The notes under the pieces are model-generated. The model was not told the DNA's origin and made no database searches. It saw nothing but the letters and a program-made list of their open reading frames with translations. 64,000 nt of DNA from a bacterium (lineage in GTDB: Bacteria; Vulcanimicrobiota; JABDET01), in contig JAJYZB010000001.1 in NCBI GenBank assembly GCA_021800275.1, positions 248,001-312,000 of the forward strand, in the 5' to 3' direction. The number at the start of each line of letters is the position of its first letter. Positions within the stretch are counted from its first letter, which is position 1. Positions 36,044 through 45,207 of this stretch are shown here, piece after piece. A program made the translations under genes and the position numbers.

Positions 36044-36877
36044 ATGAATTTAAAAAAACTTGCCAGAAAAAAAGGAGCGCTTACAGGATTAAGTTTTATC
36101 GTATTTTTGCTATTCATGGGCATTTTCGCTCCTTTTCTAGCAGCCCAAAATCCCATCAAGCAAAATTTGTCAGACCGATTTCAACCCCCAAGTTTCCATC
36201 ACTGGTTCGGAACAGATAACCTTGGAAGAGATATTTACAGTCGAATCATTTATGGTTCCAGAATTTCTTTAACCGTCGGGTTCTCTGCAGTGGGATTAGC
36301 TGCCAGTTGGGGGATTTTGATCGGGCTTATCGCTGGTTTTTATGGAGGATGGATTGATTTAACGTTGATGGGGATTATGGAAATTTTAATGGCATTCCCC
36401 AGTATTCTGCTGGCTATTGCCATTGTTTCAATTTTAGGGCCAAGTCTTCCCAATGCGATTCTAGCGATCGGAATTGTTTATATTCCGCTTTACGCCAGAT
36501 TAACTCGAGCTCAGGTTTTAAGTGTCAAAGAGCTGGAGTATGTGCAGGCTGCAAGAGCAGAAGGCTGCTCTAATTCCCGAATTCTACTGGTTCATATTCT
36601 TCCTAACTGCTCAAGCCCTTTAATTGTGCAGCTTTCTCTTGGAATAGGAAACGCGATCTTAGATTTTGCGGGATTAAGTTTTCTTGGACTTGGAGCTCAA
36701 CCCCCTACCCCGGATTGGGGGAGTATGCTGTCAAGCACAGTCCATTTTCTGGAAATTGCCCCCTGGGCAGTTATTTTTCCGGGAATTCTCATTACGTTAA
36801 CCGTTTTCTCTTTCAATTTATTAGGGGATGGAATCAGGGACATTCTAGATCCTAAAATGATCGAACGAAAAACTTGA
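36044..36877 (+). CDS. Peptide/nickel-type ABC transporter permease (OppC/DppC family), orphan
   Basis: This 277-residue permease has the N-terminal OppC cap segment (KGALTGLSFIVFLLFMGIFA) and NLGRDIYSRIIYGSRISLTVG. The cytoplasmic EAA loop is VQAARAEGCSNSRILLVHIL, and the C-terminal motif is LDFAGLSFLGLGAQPPTPDWG. It normally needs an OppB partner, ATPases and a binding protein; none is adjacent. They may lie elsewhere or the system may be degenerate. No clear ribosome site precedes the ATG. About six transmembrane segments are visible and the sequence itself looks intact. Confidence 0.9.
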   Translation: MNLKKLARKKGALTGLSFIVFLLFMGIFAPFLAAQNPIKQNLSDRFQPPSFHHWFGTDNLGRDIYSRIIYGSRISLTVGFSAVGLAASWGILIGLIAGFYGGWIDLTLMGIMEILMAFPSILLAIAIVSILGPSLPNAILAIGIVYIPLYARLTRAQVLSVKELEYVQAARAEGCSNSRILLVHILPNCSSPLIVQLSLGIGNAILDFAGLSFLGLGAQPPTPDWGSMLSSTVHFLEIAPWAVIFPGILITLTVFSFNLLGDGIRDILDPKMIERKT

Positions 36878-36899
36878 AAAGATCTCTTAAAGAAATTGT

Positions 36900-38357
36900 T
36901 TATAAAAACAAACTGCATATCATCGCCGCTAAACTAATTCCAGCAATCCATTTTCCCAGAGGATGTTCGATCAAGCACAGCCAGATTCCAAACAAAAAAA
37001 TATAAAACAAAGCGCTCATAATAAATCCTGGAGCGTGAATCATTTGATAAGCGAGAGGAAGATGAGAAAAAAAGCGAATCGAAAAGAGCATGATCGTAAG
37101 TAGGAGGCGATTCCAAAATGAAAAAGCTAATCCTGCAGGTTTCCAGATAAAATGAACTAAAAAACCGAGCATTCCAAAAATCATGGAAGCAAGAGCCAAA
37201 GGAACCGCTAAAACATTTGCAAAAAGAGCAATATAAGAAACATAATGGAAATAATAAGCGACTGGGATGACAATAGGAAGCATGGATGAAAGAGAAACAC
37301 TGATGGAATCAGAGATCCAACCCGGAAGAAAACTCAATTTTCTTTGAATTTTATCGCACAAAAGCAGAATTCCTAAAACCGCCAGAAATGAGAGTTGAAA
37401 CCCAACTTCAAAGAGCCAGACAGGATTGGCAAAAAGAAGGATAAGGGCAGTTAAAAAAAACACATTTAAAGCGTCTTTTTTTCGTCCGATTAAAAACCCC
37501 AAAAAACCAAAAATAGTCATGATCCCTGCCCTTAAAATAGGAGGTTCTGCACCGACCAAAAAAACATAAAACAAAACAGAACCCATAGAAAGAAAGATTT
37601 GAGTGTAAAAACCCATTCCCGAAAAAAGAAGCCATGCCAATCCTGCGACAAAGGCGGTTTTCAATCCTGAAGCCACCAAAACATGATACGTTCCAGTCAC
37701 CTGAAAATCCCTTAATACCGGGGTAGAAACAGCAGCGTGATTCCCGAGTAAAATTCCGAGAAAAATCCCTGAATATGGCTCTGGCATTGAAACCAAAATC
37801 CAGTGTTTTAGAGACTCACGAATTTTAATCATGAAATAATTAAAAAAAATTCCGTTCCTTTTGCTTTTCAAAATTTCCCAGGTGAAAAAAGAATGGTGGA
37901 TCCCCTGTTCCTGAAAATACGAAAATTTCACAGGTGAAAGCACTCCAACCGCTTGAATCACATCCTCTTCAGAAACAGATTTTAAAGAATACACATAAAC
38001 AGTGGCATGAATGGGAATCCATTTTTTTCTCGAACGAATCCCAAGAACTTCTGCCGTAAATCGAAAGGTTTTGCTTTTAAAGACAAGGTCAGACGTCGGC
38101 TGCAGTTTTAACGTTACATTGTAATGATCAAGATCCTTCAATGGATCCTGCATCATTCTTCTCCAGATCATCTGAAATCTGAGCGCGTAAAGACAAAAAA
38201 AGAAAAGAATCACAGGGAAAACTCTCAATTTCGGAAAACAAGCTGAACCCAGAGAAACAAATAAAAGAACCCACCAAAAAAAAAGAGAGAATTCTGCCCA
38301 TCTGGACCCCAGAATCCCCATGACAGCAGCAACCGTTAAAATCAAAAGAGGAGCCAT
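36900..38357 (-). CDS. ComEC/Rec2-like membrane protein lacking the beta-lactamase domain
   Basis: This 485-residue polytopic protein has an N-terminal segment with two or three helices and a small beta domain (DUF4131-like, about 25-160). The ComEC competence domain follows (LGILLGNHAAVSTPVLRDFQ, VTGTYHVLVASGLKTAFVAG, RAGIMTIFGFLGFLIGRKKD, NPVWLFEVGFQLSFLAVLGI). Full ComEC proteins of 700-800 residues end in an MBL nuclease domain that is missing here. The channel signature HxxxxSGLH reads HVLVASGLK. It may be the DNA channel of a natural transformation system or a derived protein; no other com genes are near. The ribosome site is weak and the start may be further in. Confidence 0.85.
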   Translation of the reverse strand: MAPLLILTVAAVMGILGSRWAEFSLFFWWVLLFVSLGSACFPKLRVFPVILFFFCLYALRFQMIWRRMMQDPLKDLDHYNVTLKLQPTSDLVFKSKTFRFTAEVLGIRSRKKWIPIHATVYVYSLKSVSEEDVIQAVGVLSPVKFSYFQEQGIHHSFFTWEILKSKRNGIFFNYFMIKIRESLKHWILVSMPEPYSGIFLGILLGNHAAVSTPVLRDFQVTGTYHVLVASGLKTAFVAGLAWLLFSGMGFYTQIFLSMGSVLFYVFLVGAEPPILRAGIMTIFGFLGFLIGRKKDALNVFFLTALILLFANPVWLFEVGFQLSFLAVLGILLLCDKIQRKLSFLPGWISDSISVSLSSMLPIVIPVAYYFHYVSYIALFANVLAVPLALASMIFGMLGFLVHFIWKPAGLAFSFWNRLLLTIMLFSIRFFSHLPLAYQMIHAPGFIMSALFYIFLFGIWLCLIEHPLGKWIAGISLAAMICSLFL

Positions 38358-38442
38358 CCCTTTGATTTAAACACACGACTGTCAAAAATCTGTCAAAAAC
38401 GACCGAATTTTTACAGTCTAATAGATCACTCCACAGAATACT

Positions 38443-39858
38443 TTATAAATGAGCTCCATGCTGCTTCAGCATCTGAACAACTGCTCTCATCTTGGCTCTT
38501 TCAAACTGAGTCACAGCCTCATTGCCTGGATCTGTAATAGACTGACTCTCAAATTCAGCGTACCAAAGGGCTGTTCTGCCATTTCTGGTTTTTAAATTGA
38601 CTTCAGCTCCTTTTGAAACAAGATAATCTGTGATTTGAGGATCAGGAGATAAATGAACATATCGAGCAGAGGTGATTGAATAAATTAAAGCCGTTCTGCC
38701 TAAATTATCCTGCCAATTGATCCTGGCTCCTCTTTTTACCATGTCCTTAACTGTAAAATAATTACCATAAAGACTGGCAAGCATTAATGGAGTTCTTCCC
38801 AATTTGTCACGCACATTAACCTCTGCTCCATGATTTAAAAGTGTAGGAACAGCAAAAGAGTCATCCTGCACCGCATAAAAAAGAGGAGTCATTCCTGTAG
38901 TGGGATCCTTTACATTAGGATTCATGCCATAACGAAGCATTTTATCAACAAGAATCCAATTAGCATGTTTGCACAGAGTAATGAAAAAATAGTTATTTTG
39001 CGATACCCTCATACGAACAGGAAGCTGAGAAATCAAAAATCGCTCAAGGTTCAAATTTTCCGCCAGAGCTGCAGCTGTATTCCCATTTTTGTCTTTTGTC
39101 GAAACTTTAATTCCTCTGGAAAGCAGGAATTTTACTGTTTTAAGATGCCCTCCTAAAGCAGCATACATAAGAGGGGTTTTTCCTGTTTTATCCTTTACAT
39201 CAAGAAGAGCGTGATGTCTCAAAAGAACATGAATCGCCAACAGAGAGCCTGACTCTGCAGCCAGCACCATTGGAGTTTGCCCAAGATTATTCGCCTGATT
39301 TACCCTGGCTCCATGACGAAGCAGGGTATGAATTATTGATAGAGAGCCTGACTCTACAGCCACCATCATTGGAGTTTGTCCCTGATTGTTCGACTGATTC
39401 ACCTTGGCTCCATGGCGCAGCAGGAACCGAATCAACTTGAATTCAGATTCTGGGGGGGATGGAATAAGAAAATATGGATTAGAAATAGAGGCTAAAAGTG
39501 GAGTCCTTCCATGGTGATCAAGTTGATTCACCCGTGCTCCATCTCGAACTAAAAGCTGCGCTATTCCTAATCTTTTCCCCTGACATGCAAGAATTAAAGG
39601 AGTAGTTGTCTCTGTATTCTTTAAAATTCCACCATTAAAGTAAAAATATTCCTGATTCGGCTTAACTCCTATCGTTACGCAGAGATTAACAACCCACTTC
39701 TGATCATAATAGATACCTGACATCAAAAGAGAACCTTCATTTTTTTTGATGAGCAAAAAAGCTAAACTAAAGAAAGAGAAAAATGGAAGCAAGAGAGAGA
39801 AAAGAACAAACCACTTGTCGCGATTTGAAGAAGGAAGATTTGAAGAAGGAAGAGTCAT
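38443..39858 (-). CDS. Membrane-anchored ankyrin-repeat protein
   Basis: This 471-residue protein has a short polar N terminus and one transmembrane helix (about 17-37) followed by eight to ten ankyrin repeats on the far side of the membrane. Typical units are TPLILACQGKRLGIAQLLVR, GQTPMMVAVESGSLSIIHTL and GKTPLMYAALGGHLKTVKFL. The middle repeats are very alike at the DNA level (around 39230-39400), a sign of recent internal duplication. It probably binds a protein partner outside the cytoplasm. It stands alone, and the ankyrin stub near 15.7 kb is a second, broken locus of the same kind. Confidence 0.92.
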   Translation of the reverse strand: MTLPSSNLPSSNRDKWFVLFSLLLPFFSFFSLAFLLIKKNEGSLLMSGIYYDQKWVVNLCVTIGVKPNQEYFYFNGGILKNTETTTPLILACQGKRLGIAQLLVRDGARVNQLDHHGRTPLLASISNPYFLIPSPPESEFKLIRFLLRHGAKVNQSNNQGQTPMMVAVESGSLSIIHTLLRHGARVNQANNLGQTPMVLAAESGSLLAIHVLLRHHALLDVKDKTGKTPLMYAALGGHLKTVKFLLSRGIKVSTKDKNGNTAAALAENLNLERFLISQLPVRMRVSQNNYFFITLCKHANWILVDKMLRYGMNPNVKDPTTGMTPLFYAVQDDSFAVPTLLNHGAEVNVRDKLGRTPLMLASLYGNYFTVKDMVKRGARINWQDNLGRTALIYSITSARYVHLSPDPQITDYLVSKGAEVNLKTRNGRTALWYAEFESQSITDPGNEAVTQFERAKMRAVVQMLKQHGAHL

Positions 39859-39990
39859 AATTTTATTTTGAATTCTTTACCCTATTTTGAAATTCCTTGT
39901 CCAGCGTAAAACTCACTCGGGGTTGCCGCGCACCCTAAGTCCAAAAACTTTTTAGCAGGATAAAAATAAAAGAAAAGATAAAATAGCAGC

Positions 39991-40899
39991 ATGGAAATCA
40001 AGAAATCTCTTTTCCAGGCAGCAGGAATCTTTCGCAAAAGAGCAGGTCTTTTTATCGCCTGGATCTTTACTCACTTATTGATCTCAGGTTTTCTTGCCGC
40101 AGTCTATTTTATTGGCATGGTGGCCATTGTCACACTCGTTTCATCCATCGTTGTTGAACCATTCACTGTGTCTCACCAGCCTATCCCTCCTGCTGTGCGC
40201 TCATTTTTGTTATTCATGTTCTCATCACCTTTCTTAAAGCAGGTTTCTTTTGCTGTTATCATTCCTATTATATTGGCTGTCAGCATACCATTTTTTGCTA
40301 TTGTCTCATCTCAGTTTTCAATCGGCTGCTACAAACTGGCTTTCAGCATCATAAAAAACCGAGAGGCAAAATTTCCAGAATTTTTCCAATTTGAAAAATT
40401 CTGGGGAAATTTCACTCACTCATTTCTTTTTTCCTGGCTTTTGTTCTCAGCCATCGGCTTTGGCATTTTAGGCTGGATAGATGGGTTCTATTGGAGTCCA
40501 TTTTTCTATATTGTTGACTTTATTCTCCTGGGAGCATTCTCCTACTACTTTCTGGCTTATCGTTTTGTAAAACCAATCTTGATTGAAAAGAAAACAGGGC
40601 TTTTTGAAGCTATGCAGAGAAGCAGATTTTTGGTCGATAAAAATTTATTTTCACTGATCATCCTCTTCATTTATTTCCCCTTATTCGGACTCCTTGTCTC
40701 CATAGGAGATAAGTTTTTTCAAGCCTTCTCACCTTATTACACCGCAATACCTGTAGGCTTATTTAGTTTTCTTGTCGCTCTTTCTATTGTCCCTCTCCAA
40801 TGCTGCTCAGTGGCTGTAGCTTTTGAAGAAGCTGAACAAAAATCTGAAGCCAGTGTTGTCAATAAACCTCAAATCCCCTCAGAACCCTGGTTTAAATAG
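39991..40899 (+). CDS. Unknown polytopic membrane protein
   Basis: This 302-residue protein has about six hydrophobic helices (roughly 20-50, 75-110, 140-165, 170-195, 225-245, 255-280). The segment RFVKPILIEKKTGLFEAMQR before helix five recalls DUF4013/YciC-like or GDPD-membrane-domain proteins, but I cannot assign a family firmly. The C-terminal tail is short and acidic. Its TAG stop is the first triplet of a tandem 14-bp repeat shared with the convergent gene. No operon partners. Confidence 0.75.
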   Translation: MEIKKSLFQAAGIFRKRAGLFIAWIFTHLLISGFLAAVYFIGMVAIVTLVSSIVVEPFTVSHQPIPPAVRSFLLFMFSSPFLKQVSFAVIIPIILAVSIPFFAIVSSQFSIGCYKLAFSIIKNREAKFPEFFQFEKFWGNFTHSFLFSWLLFSAIGFGILGWIDGFYWSPFFYIVDFILLGAFSYYFLAYRFVKPILIEKKTGLFEAMQRSRFLVDKNLFSLIILFIYFPLFGLLVSIGDKFFQAFSPYYTAIPVGLFSFLVALSIVPLQCCSVAVAFEEAEQKSEASVVNKPQIPSEPWFK

Positions 40900-40924
40900 T
40901 GGCGCAGTCATAGTGGCGCAGTCA
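40897..40924. repeat. Tandem 14-bp duplication spanning two convergent stop codons
   Basis: TAGTGGCGCAGTCA is repeated exactly at 40897-40910 and 40911-40924. The first copy begins with the stop of the plus-strand gene; the second ends with the stop (TCA, read as TGA) of the minus-strand gene. It looks like a replication-slippage duplication tolerated between the genes. Confidence 0.95.
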
Positions 40925-43060
40925 AGGAACCGCATATAAATTTCCGTCCAGAGAACCGATCCAGAGTTCTCCATTTAAAAAAACAGGAGTGCTGAAATCA
41001 AATCCATAAGAAATTCTAATTCGAGAAACAATCTTTCGGGTTAACAGGTTAAACCGAAATAAATACCCATAAGGACTGATTAAATAAAGAATATGATGCC
41101 TCAACACTGGAGAAGCATTGAAAAACAAAGCGGGAAATCTTTTCTTCCAGACGGGCTTCCCTGAAAAAGCATCAAATGCCTCCAAGGTTCCATTGACAAG
41201 CGGCTCTAGAATCAAATTCCTCCAAAGAATAGGAGAACAGATTCCTTCTGAAGCTTTTATCTTCCAGGCTAATCTTCCATTTTTAACATTGAAAGCATAC
41301 ATCTCTCCATTTTTTGCAATCAAATAAACTTTTCCATGAGCAGCAATCGGTTCTGCACTGGCAGGAGAAAAATAAATATATTTTCCAATTCTTTTTTTCC
41401 AGAGAACTTTTCCAGTTTCAGCGCTTAAACAATAAAAATAATTATCCCAGGCTCCCACAAAAACTTTTCCGTCAGAAACAACAGGTTCCATTTCGGCAAA
41501 CCTTCCTAACTTGGTTTCCCATAATTCTTTCCCATTTTTCACCTTGAAAGCGCATATTGTTTCAGCGCCTGAAGCGACAAAAATCGTTTTCCCATCAGAA
41601 GAAGGTGGAGATGTCCAGGGAAACCTCGACTGAATCTTCCAGAGCAAGGCGCCATTTTTACCTTGAAATGCATACAGAAAACCATTATCTGTTCCTGCAA
41701 ACACTATTCCGTTGTTAAATGTGACAGAAGTGTTAATCGTGCCTTTCAACTGTTTTTCCCATTGGATTTTCCCTTTTGAATTCACTGCCTGCAATCTTCC
41801 ATCCAGGGTTCCATCAAAAATAAGACCTGCGCCTTCAGCTAGATTGCCATAAATTTCTCCAACTGGATAAGAATGAATAGGACCTGGATACCAAACTCTA
41901 ACTTCATCAATAGGCTCAGGATGTCCAGCAGTAAACAACTGCAAACTGTGCCAACCCGGACTTTTTAGAAAAACTTTACCGTACAAAAATTCTGTTTGGT
42001 CAGCTGCCCTCATCAAAGAAGAAGCAGGAGAGGGAACTGCTGTCACTCCTGATCCTGTACGAACCAGAATGTGCCGCATGTGCAGCGGGACAGAAAACTG
42101 ATGGTCCAGCAGCAGTCGAACAGAAGTTCTGTCGCGGCGTTTCACTTCAACTGTAAAATTCGAAGTCACTTTTTGATCTAAAGAAGGCTTCACAAATAAA
42201 GCCCCTGGAGGAGAAGGGTGGAGAGAAAAACGAAACCAGGGCTTTAATCCCGGTTTTCCGAGAGTTTTTACAAAAAGCTGAACTGTATTTTTATTTTTCT
42301 GCATGACCACAAAATGTCCATTAAATAAAGCGTCATTTTCGATAAAAGGGATATTTCGATAGGACAAAATCTCCAGCTTATGACCATGTCCATTGAAAAA
42401 TGCCGCAGCATCATGTCCTTTATAAAGCTGAATCAAATTCAATCCGTTATCCACATCCACCCCATGCCAGAAAAAAGGATGATGAGAAAAAGTGAAAATC
42501 GGCATGTCAGCAGGAACCTTTTTCAAATCCTGCTTCAACCACTCCATCTCTTTCACGGAGATATGTCCAAATGGCTGACGTTCCAGGGTTGAATCCAAAA
42601 ATATCCAGTGTATGCCTTCCATATTTCGACTGAAAAATAGAGGTCCGATCGTTTTCACAAAATCTTTTTTCCCCAGTGGATTCCACCGCGTGTCATGATT
42701 TCCAATCGTGGTAAAATAGGGAATCTTTAAACTTCTAATTCCTTTTAGATAAACTTTAAAATAGTGGGTGGTGCCCAGTTCTGCCACATCTCCTGTATTG
42801 ATTAAAAGATCAGGTTTAAAAGGGAATGCCCGCACTTCTTTTATAAACTTCTTAAATGCCTGATTTGATTTGTAAAATCCGAGATGTGTATCAGAAATCC
42901 AAACAACGCGAAAAGGATGCGAGTTCAGAGCAGCATCTTTCAAATTTTGAGCATCAGCCCGAAAACAAAAAAGAATTCCTGAAACTCCAAAAAAATAAAA
43001 TAATAATAGAACAAACTTCCACCCGTTCAGCCGCACTCTCCTGACAAAACATTTTTCCAT
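40922..43060 (-). CDS. Exported metallophosphoesterase with C-terminal PQQ-like beta-propeller
   Basis: This 712-residue protein has a hydrophobic N-terminal export segment (about 14-32). A calcineurin-type phosphoesterase domain (about 50-260) contains WISDTHLGF, LLINTGDVAEL, TTIGNHDTRW, FSHHPFFWHG and NGHGHKLE, the full metal-ligand set. A linker beta domain follows, then a PQQ/quinoprotein-like propeller (about 400-712) with repeats such as KIQWEKQLKGTINTSVTFNN and LLWKIQSRFPWTSPPSSDGK. It should hydrolyse a phosphoester outside the cytoplasm; the substrate is unknown. It is last in the run mce-GGDEF-CheY-secreted protein-phosphoesterase (13 nt after the preceding gene), which suggests signalling control of an envelope function. 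Confidence 0.9.
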   Translation of the reverse strand: MEKCFVRRVRLNGWKFVLLLFYFFGVSGILFCFRADAQNLKDAALNSHPFRVVWISDTHLGFYKSNQAFKKFIKEVRAFPFKPDLLINTGDVAELGTTHYFKVYLKGIRSLKIPYFTTIGNHDTRWNPLGKKDFVKTIGPLFFSRNMEGIHWIFLDSTLERQPFGHISVKEMEWLKQDLKKVPADMPIFTFSHHPFFWHGVDVDNGLNLIQLYKGHDAAAFFNGHGHKLEILSYRNIPFIENDALFNGHFVVMQKNKNTVQLFVKTLGKPGLKPWFRFSLHPSPPGALFVKPSLDQKVTSNFTVEVKRRDRTSVRLLLDHQFSVPLHMRHILVRTGSGVTAVPSPASSLMRAADQTEFLYGKVFLKSPGWHSLQLFTAGHPEPIDEVRVWYPGPIHSYPVGEIYGNLAEGAGLIFDGTLDGRLQAVNSKGKIQWEKQLKGTINTSVTFNNGIVFAGTDNGFLYAFQGKNGALLWKIQSRFPWTSPPSSDGKTIFVASGAETICAFKVKNGKELWETKLGRFAEMEPVVSDGKVFVGAWDNYFYCLSAETGKVLWKKRIGKYIYFSPASAEPIAAHGKVYLIAKNGEMYAFNVKNGRLAWKIKASEGICSPILWRNLILEPLVNGTLEAFDAFSGKPVWKKRFPALFFNASPVLRHHILYLISPYGYLFRFNLLTRKIVSRIRISYGFDFSTPVFLNGELWIGSLDGNLYAVP

Positions 43061-43073
43061 TTAAAATCTCCTT

Positions 43074-43733
43074 TCAATAAATATAAACAGATTCTGCTTT
43101 TATCCCATTTCTGATAGGAAATCCTCCAACCTCTACCCACTGACCTTTTAGAAGAGAGTGAAAATGGTAAAGAATGAATTCGTGTTTTTCAAACGTGTAA
43201 ATCTTTGTCTGCTTCCCGACCCAGATCACTCTATTCTCCCCACGAGGAGTGCGAATAAGAAACATCTTTAAAGAAGGCTGCAGATCAAAAATTCTACCAT
43301 TCATCTGCTGAAATTTTGCGGCGGCTGGAAGCGGGCGAGAGGTAGACGATTTAAGAACTTTAATCCGCAGAGCAGCAGAAACTAGATGAGCTTCAACCGC
43401 ATAAGTTTTCCAATCTTCAAGCGCTAAAATAAGGACAGTATTTTTTTTTCGTATCCCCCCTGGCACCGCGGCAATCATGTCTCCGGGATGAAAAGAAGAT
43501 AAACTGCTCTTTCTGCCATCCTTAAAAACGAATCCCTGAGGATGCAGCACTAAAAACAAAAAACCTTGATCCGAATCAATGGAGAGCCATTTCTGATGAG
43601 GATGAACCTCCACAATCTTTCCCTGAATCACGGAATTCCTGGCAGAAACCAAAAAAGGAAAACACACCAGAACAACTAAAACTAACCCCACCGCTTTTCC
43701 CCATTGACTTCCCAGATGAAACCACCTAAGCAT
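43074..43733 (-). CDS. Unknown exported protein with two DUF5666-like beta modules
   Basis: This 219-residue protein has an N-terminal signal peptide (hydrophobic about 14-30, VSARNS). Two similar modules of about 75 residues follow: the first starts VIQGKIVEVHPHQKWLSIDS, the second QMNGRIFDLQPSLKMFLIRT, each ending in a charged beta strand. This pattern recalls DUF5666/OB-like domains, but I would not assign a function. It overlaps the CheY-like gene by 8 nt and precedes the metallophosphoesterase by 13 nt, so it is part of the signalling-linked operon. Confidence 0.75.
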   Translation of the reverse strand: MLRWFHLGSQWGKAVGLVLVVLVCFPFLVSARNSVIQGKIVEVHPHQKWLSIDSDQGFLFLVLHPQGFVFKDGRKSSLSSFHPGDMIAAVPGGIRKKNTVLILALEDWKTYAVEAHLVSAALRIKVLKSSTSRPLPAAAKFQQMNGRIFDLQPSLKMFLIRTPRGENRVIWVGKQTKIYTFEKHEFILYHFHSLLKGQWVEVGGFPIRNGIKAESVYIY

Positions 43734-44094
43734 ACCGCTTCATAATCGTAGAAACTTTATTGGGATTAAAGGGCTTCACAATAAAATCTTTTGCGCCAAT
43801 GGAAAGGGCTTCCTGTACTTTTGCGTGCTGTCCAGAAGCGCTGCAAATAATAACTTTAGCATCTTTATCAACAGAAAGAATAGCTTTTAATGTTTGAAGC
43901 CCATCCATTTTAGGCATAATCAAATCAAGAGTCGTCAAATCCGGATGAAATTCCTCATATTTGGTTATCGCTTCTTCCCCGTCTGATGCTTCTGCCACAA
44001 TCTGAAAATCCAATTTAGATAAGATGTCTTTTAAAACCATTCTCATGAATACAGCATCATCTACGATCAAAACTTTTTTCACGCTGATATTCAT
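43726..44094 (-). CDS. Stand-alone CheY-like response regulator receiver
   Basis: This 122-residue single receiver domain has the acidic pair in VLIVDDAVFMRMVLKDIL, the phospho-acceptor Asp in LTTLDLIMPKMDGL, the switch Ser in IICSASGQ and the conserved Lys in FIVKPFNPNKV. With no output domain it must work by binding a partner, as CheY does. It overlaps the diguanylate cyclase gene by 4 nt (ATGA) and the next gene by 8 nt, so all three are co-translated. No histidine kinase lies in the window. Confidence 0.95.
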   Translation of the reverse strand: MNISVKKVLIVDDAVFMRMVLKDILSKLDFQIVAEASDGEEAITKYEEFHPDLTTLDLIMPKMDGLQTLKAILSVDKDAKVIICSASGQHAKVQEALSIGAKDFIVKPFNPNKVSTIMKRYA

Positions 44095-45185
44095 TTTTTC
44101 AAGTCCTTCATAAAAGATTTATTGTGTGCGCTCACTTTATTTTTCCCGCTTTTTTTTGAATCGTACAATGCAAAATCTGCTTTTTCCACCAAAGCATCAT
44201 CTTCATCAGCATCATCCGGATAAATCGCAACTCCTGCGCTAATAGTAACATGGGCTTCTGCAAGAGAAAATTTAGTGGCTTCAACTTTCGCTCGTATTCT
44301 CTCTGCCACCAGATAAGCCCCACTTAAATCTGTTTCAGGGAGCAGCAGTGCAAATTCTTCTCCTCCATACCGACATGGAATATCCACATCTTCTCTAGAG
44401 CAAGAGCGGATAATCGCACTAATTTGAGCCAGGGTTCGATCTCCTTCTAAATGGCCATAGGCATCGTTCACTTTTTTAAAATCATCAATGTCCATCATTA
44501 CAAATGCCAGGGGCTTACTATAACGCTTCGATCTTTTAACTTCTTCCTGGAGCCTTCTGCGAAAATAACGAGCCACAAACAATTTCGTGGTGCCATCTCT
44601 GATTGCCAATTCATAGAGGTGGGCATTCATTAAAGAAGTTGCTGATAGAGAAGTAATGGTGCTCAACAGCTCAAAATCATTCGCTGAAAAGGGCTGACCA
44701 TCAAGCCTATTTCCCAGGATTAAAAGACCCAGAAACCTGACTTTATGAAATAAAGAAACAACAAGAGACGGCTTATGGGGTTCTAAAAGTTGAACTTCAG
44801 GGAAAGCATTGAAAAATGGAGTTCCCTGCATGAGGATGCGAAAAGATAAAATCTCTGATTTTTCATTCAACCACAGCGGGAAACCTTCTCCTAGTTTTAA
44901 AATAGAAGGTGGAAAAGGCCGCGAGTCCAAGCCTTTCACTTTGCGAAGTTCAAGCAGCCCTGTTTCTTCATTCACCAGGTAAATTGCCCCCCATTCACAT
45001 CCCATCACTTCTGTTGTCATGTCAACTGATAACTGCAGGAGTTCTTCTTCGTCTAAAATCGAACCCAAAGCCTTACTGGCATGATAAAGAATAAATAAAT
45101 TATAGCTTTTTTGATCGAGTTCTTTAGTTTTTTCTTCTAACTCGGCAATCCGGGTTAGAAACTCTTCCCTTTCTACATGGTCCAT
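44091..45185 (-). CDS. GAF-GGDEF diguanylate cyclase
   Basis: This 364-residue cytosolic protein has an N-terminal coiled coil (about 3-25), a GAF sensor domain (about 28-185) and a GGDEF domain (about 200-355) with the active site RYGGEEFALLLP. It should make cyclic di-GMP. The usual inhibitory RxxD pattern before the active site is not in register (REDVDIPCRY), so product inhibition may be weaker. It lies 22 nt downstream of mce and overlaps the CheY-like gene by 4 nt; the GAF ligand and the link with the receiver are unknown. It is a candidate controller of the secreted proteins at the end of the operon. Confidence 0.94.
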   Translation of the reverse strand: MDHVEREEFLTRIAELEEKTKELDQKSYNLFILYHASKALGSILDEEELLQLSVDMTTEVMGCEWGAIYLVNEETGLLELRKVKGLDSRPFPPSILKLGEGFPLWLNEKSEILSFRILMQGTPFFNAFPEVQLLEPHKPSLVVSLFHKVRFLGLLILGNRLDGQPFSANDFELLSTITSLSATSLMNAHLYELAIRDGTTKLFVARYFRRRLQEEVKRSKRYSKPLAFVMMDIDDFKKVNDAYGHLEGDRTLAQISAIIRSCSREDVDIPCRYGGEEFALLLPETDLSGAYLVAERIRAKVEATKFSLAEAHVTISAGVAIYPDDADEDDALVEKADFALYDSKKSGKNKVSAHNKSFMKDLKK

Positions 45186-45207
45186 CTTCTTAGATATATT
45201 AGGAATT

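Noticed and set aside
36900-38357. ComEC-like gene as a truncated pseudogene
   Set aside because: The frame is long and uninterrupted with a natural C-terminal hydrophobic end; stand-alone competence domains exist, so a shortened functional protein is as likely.
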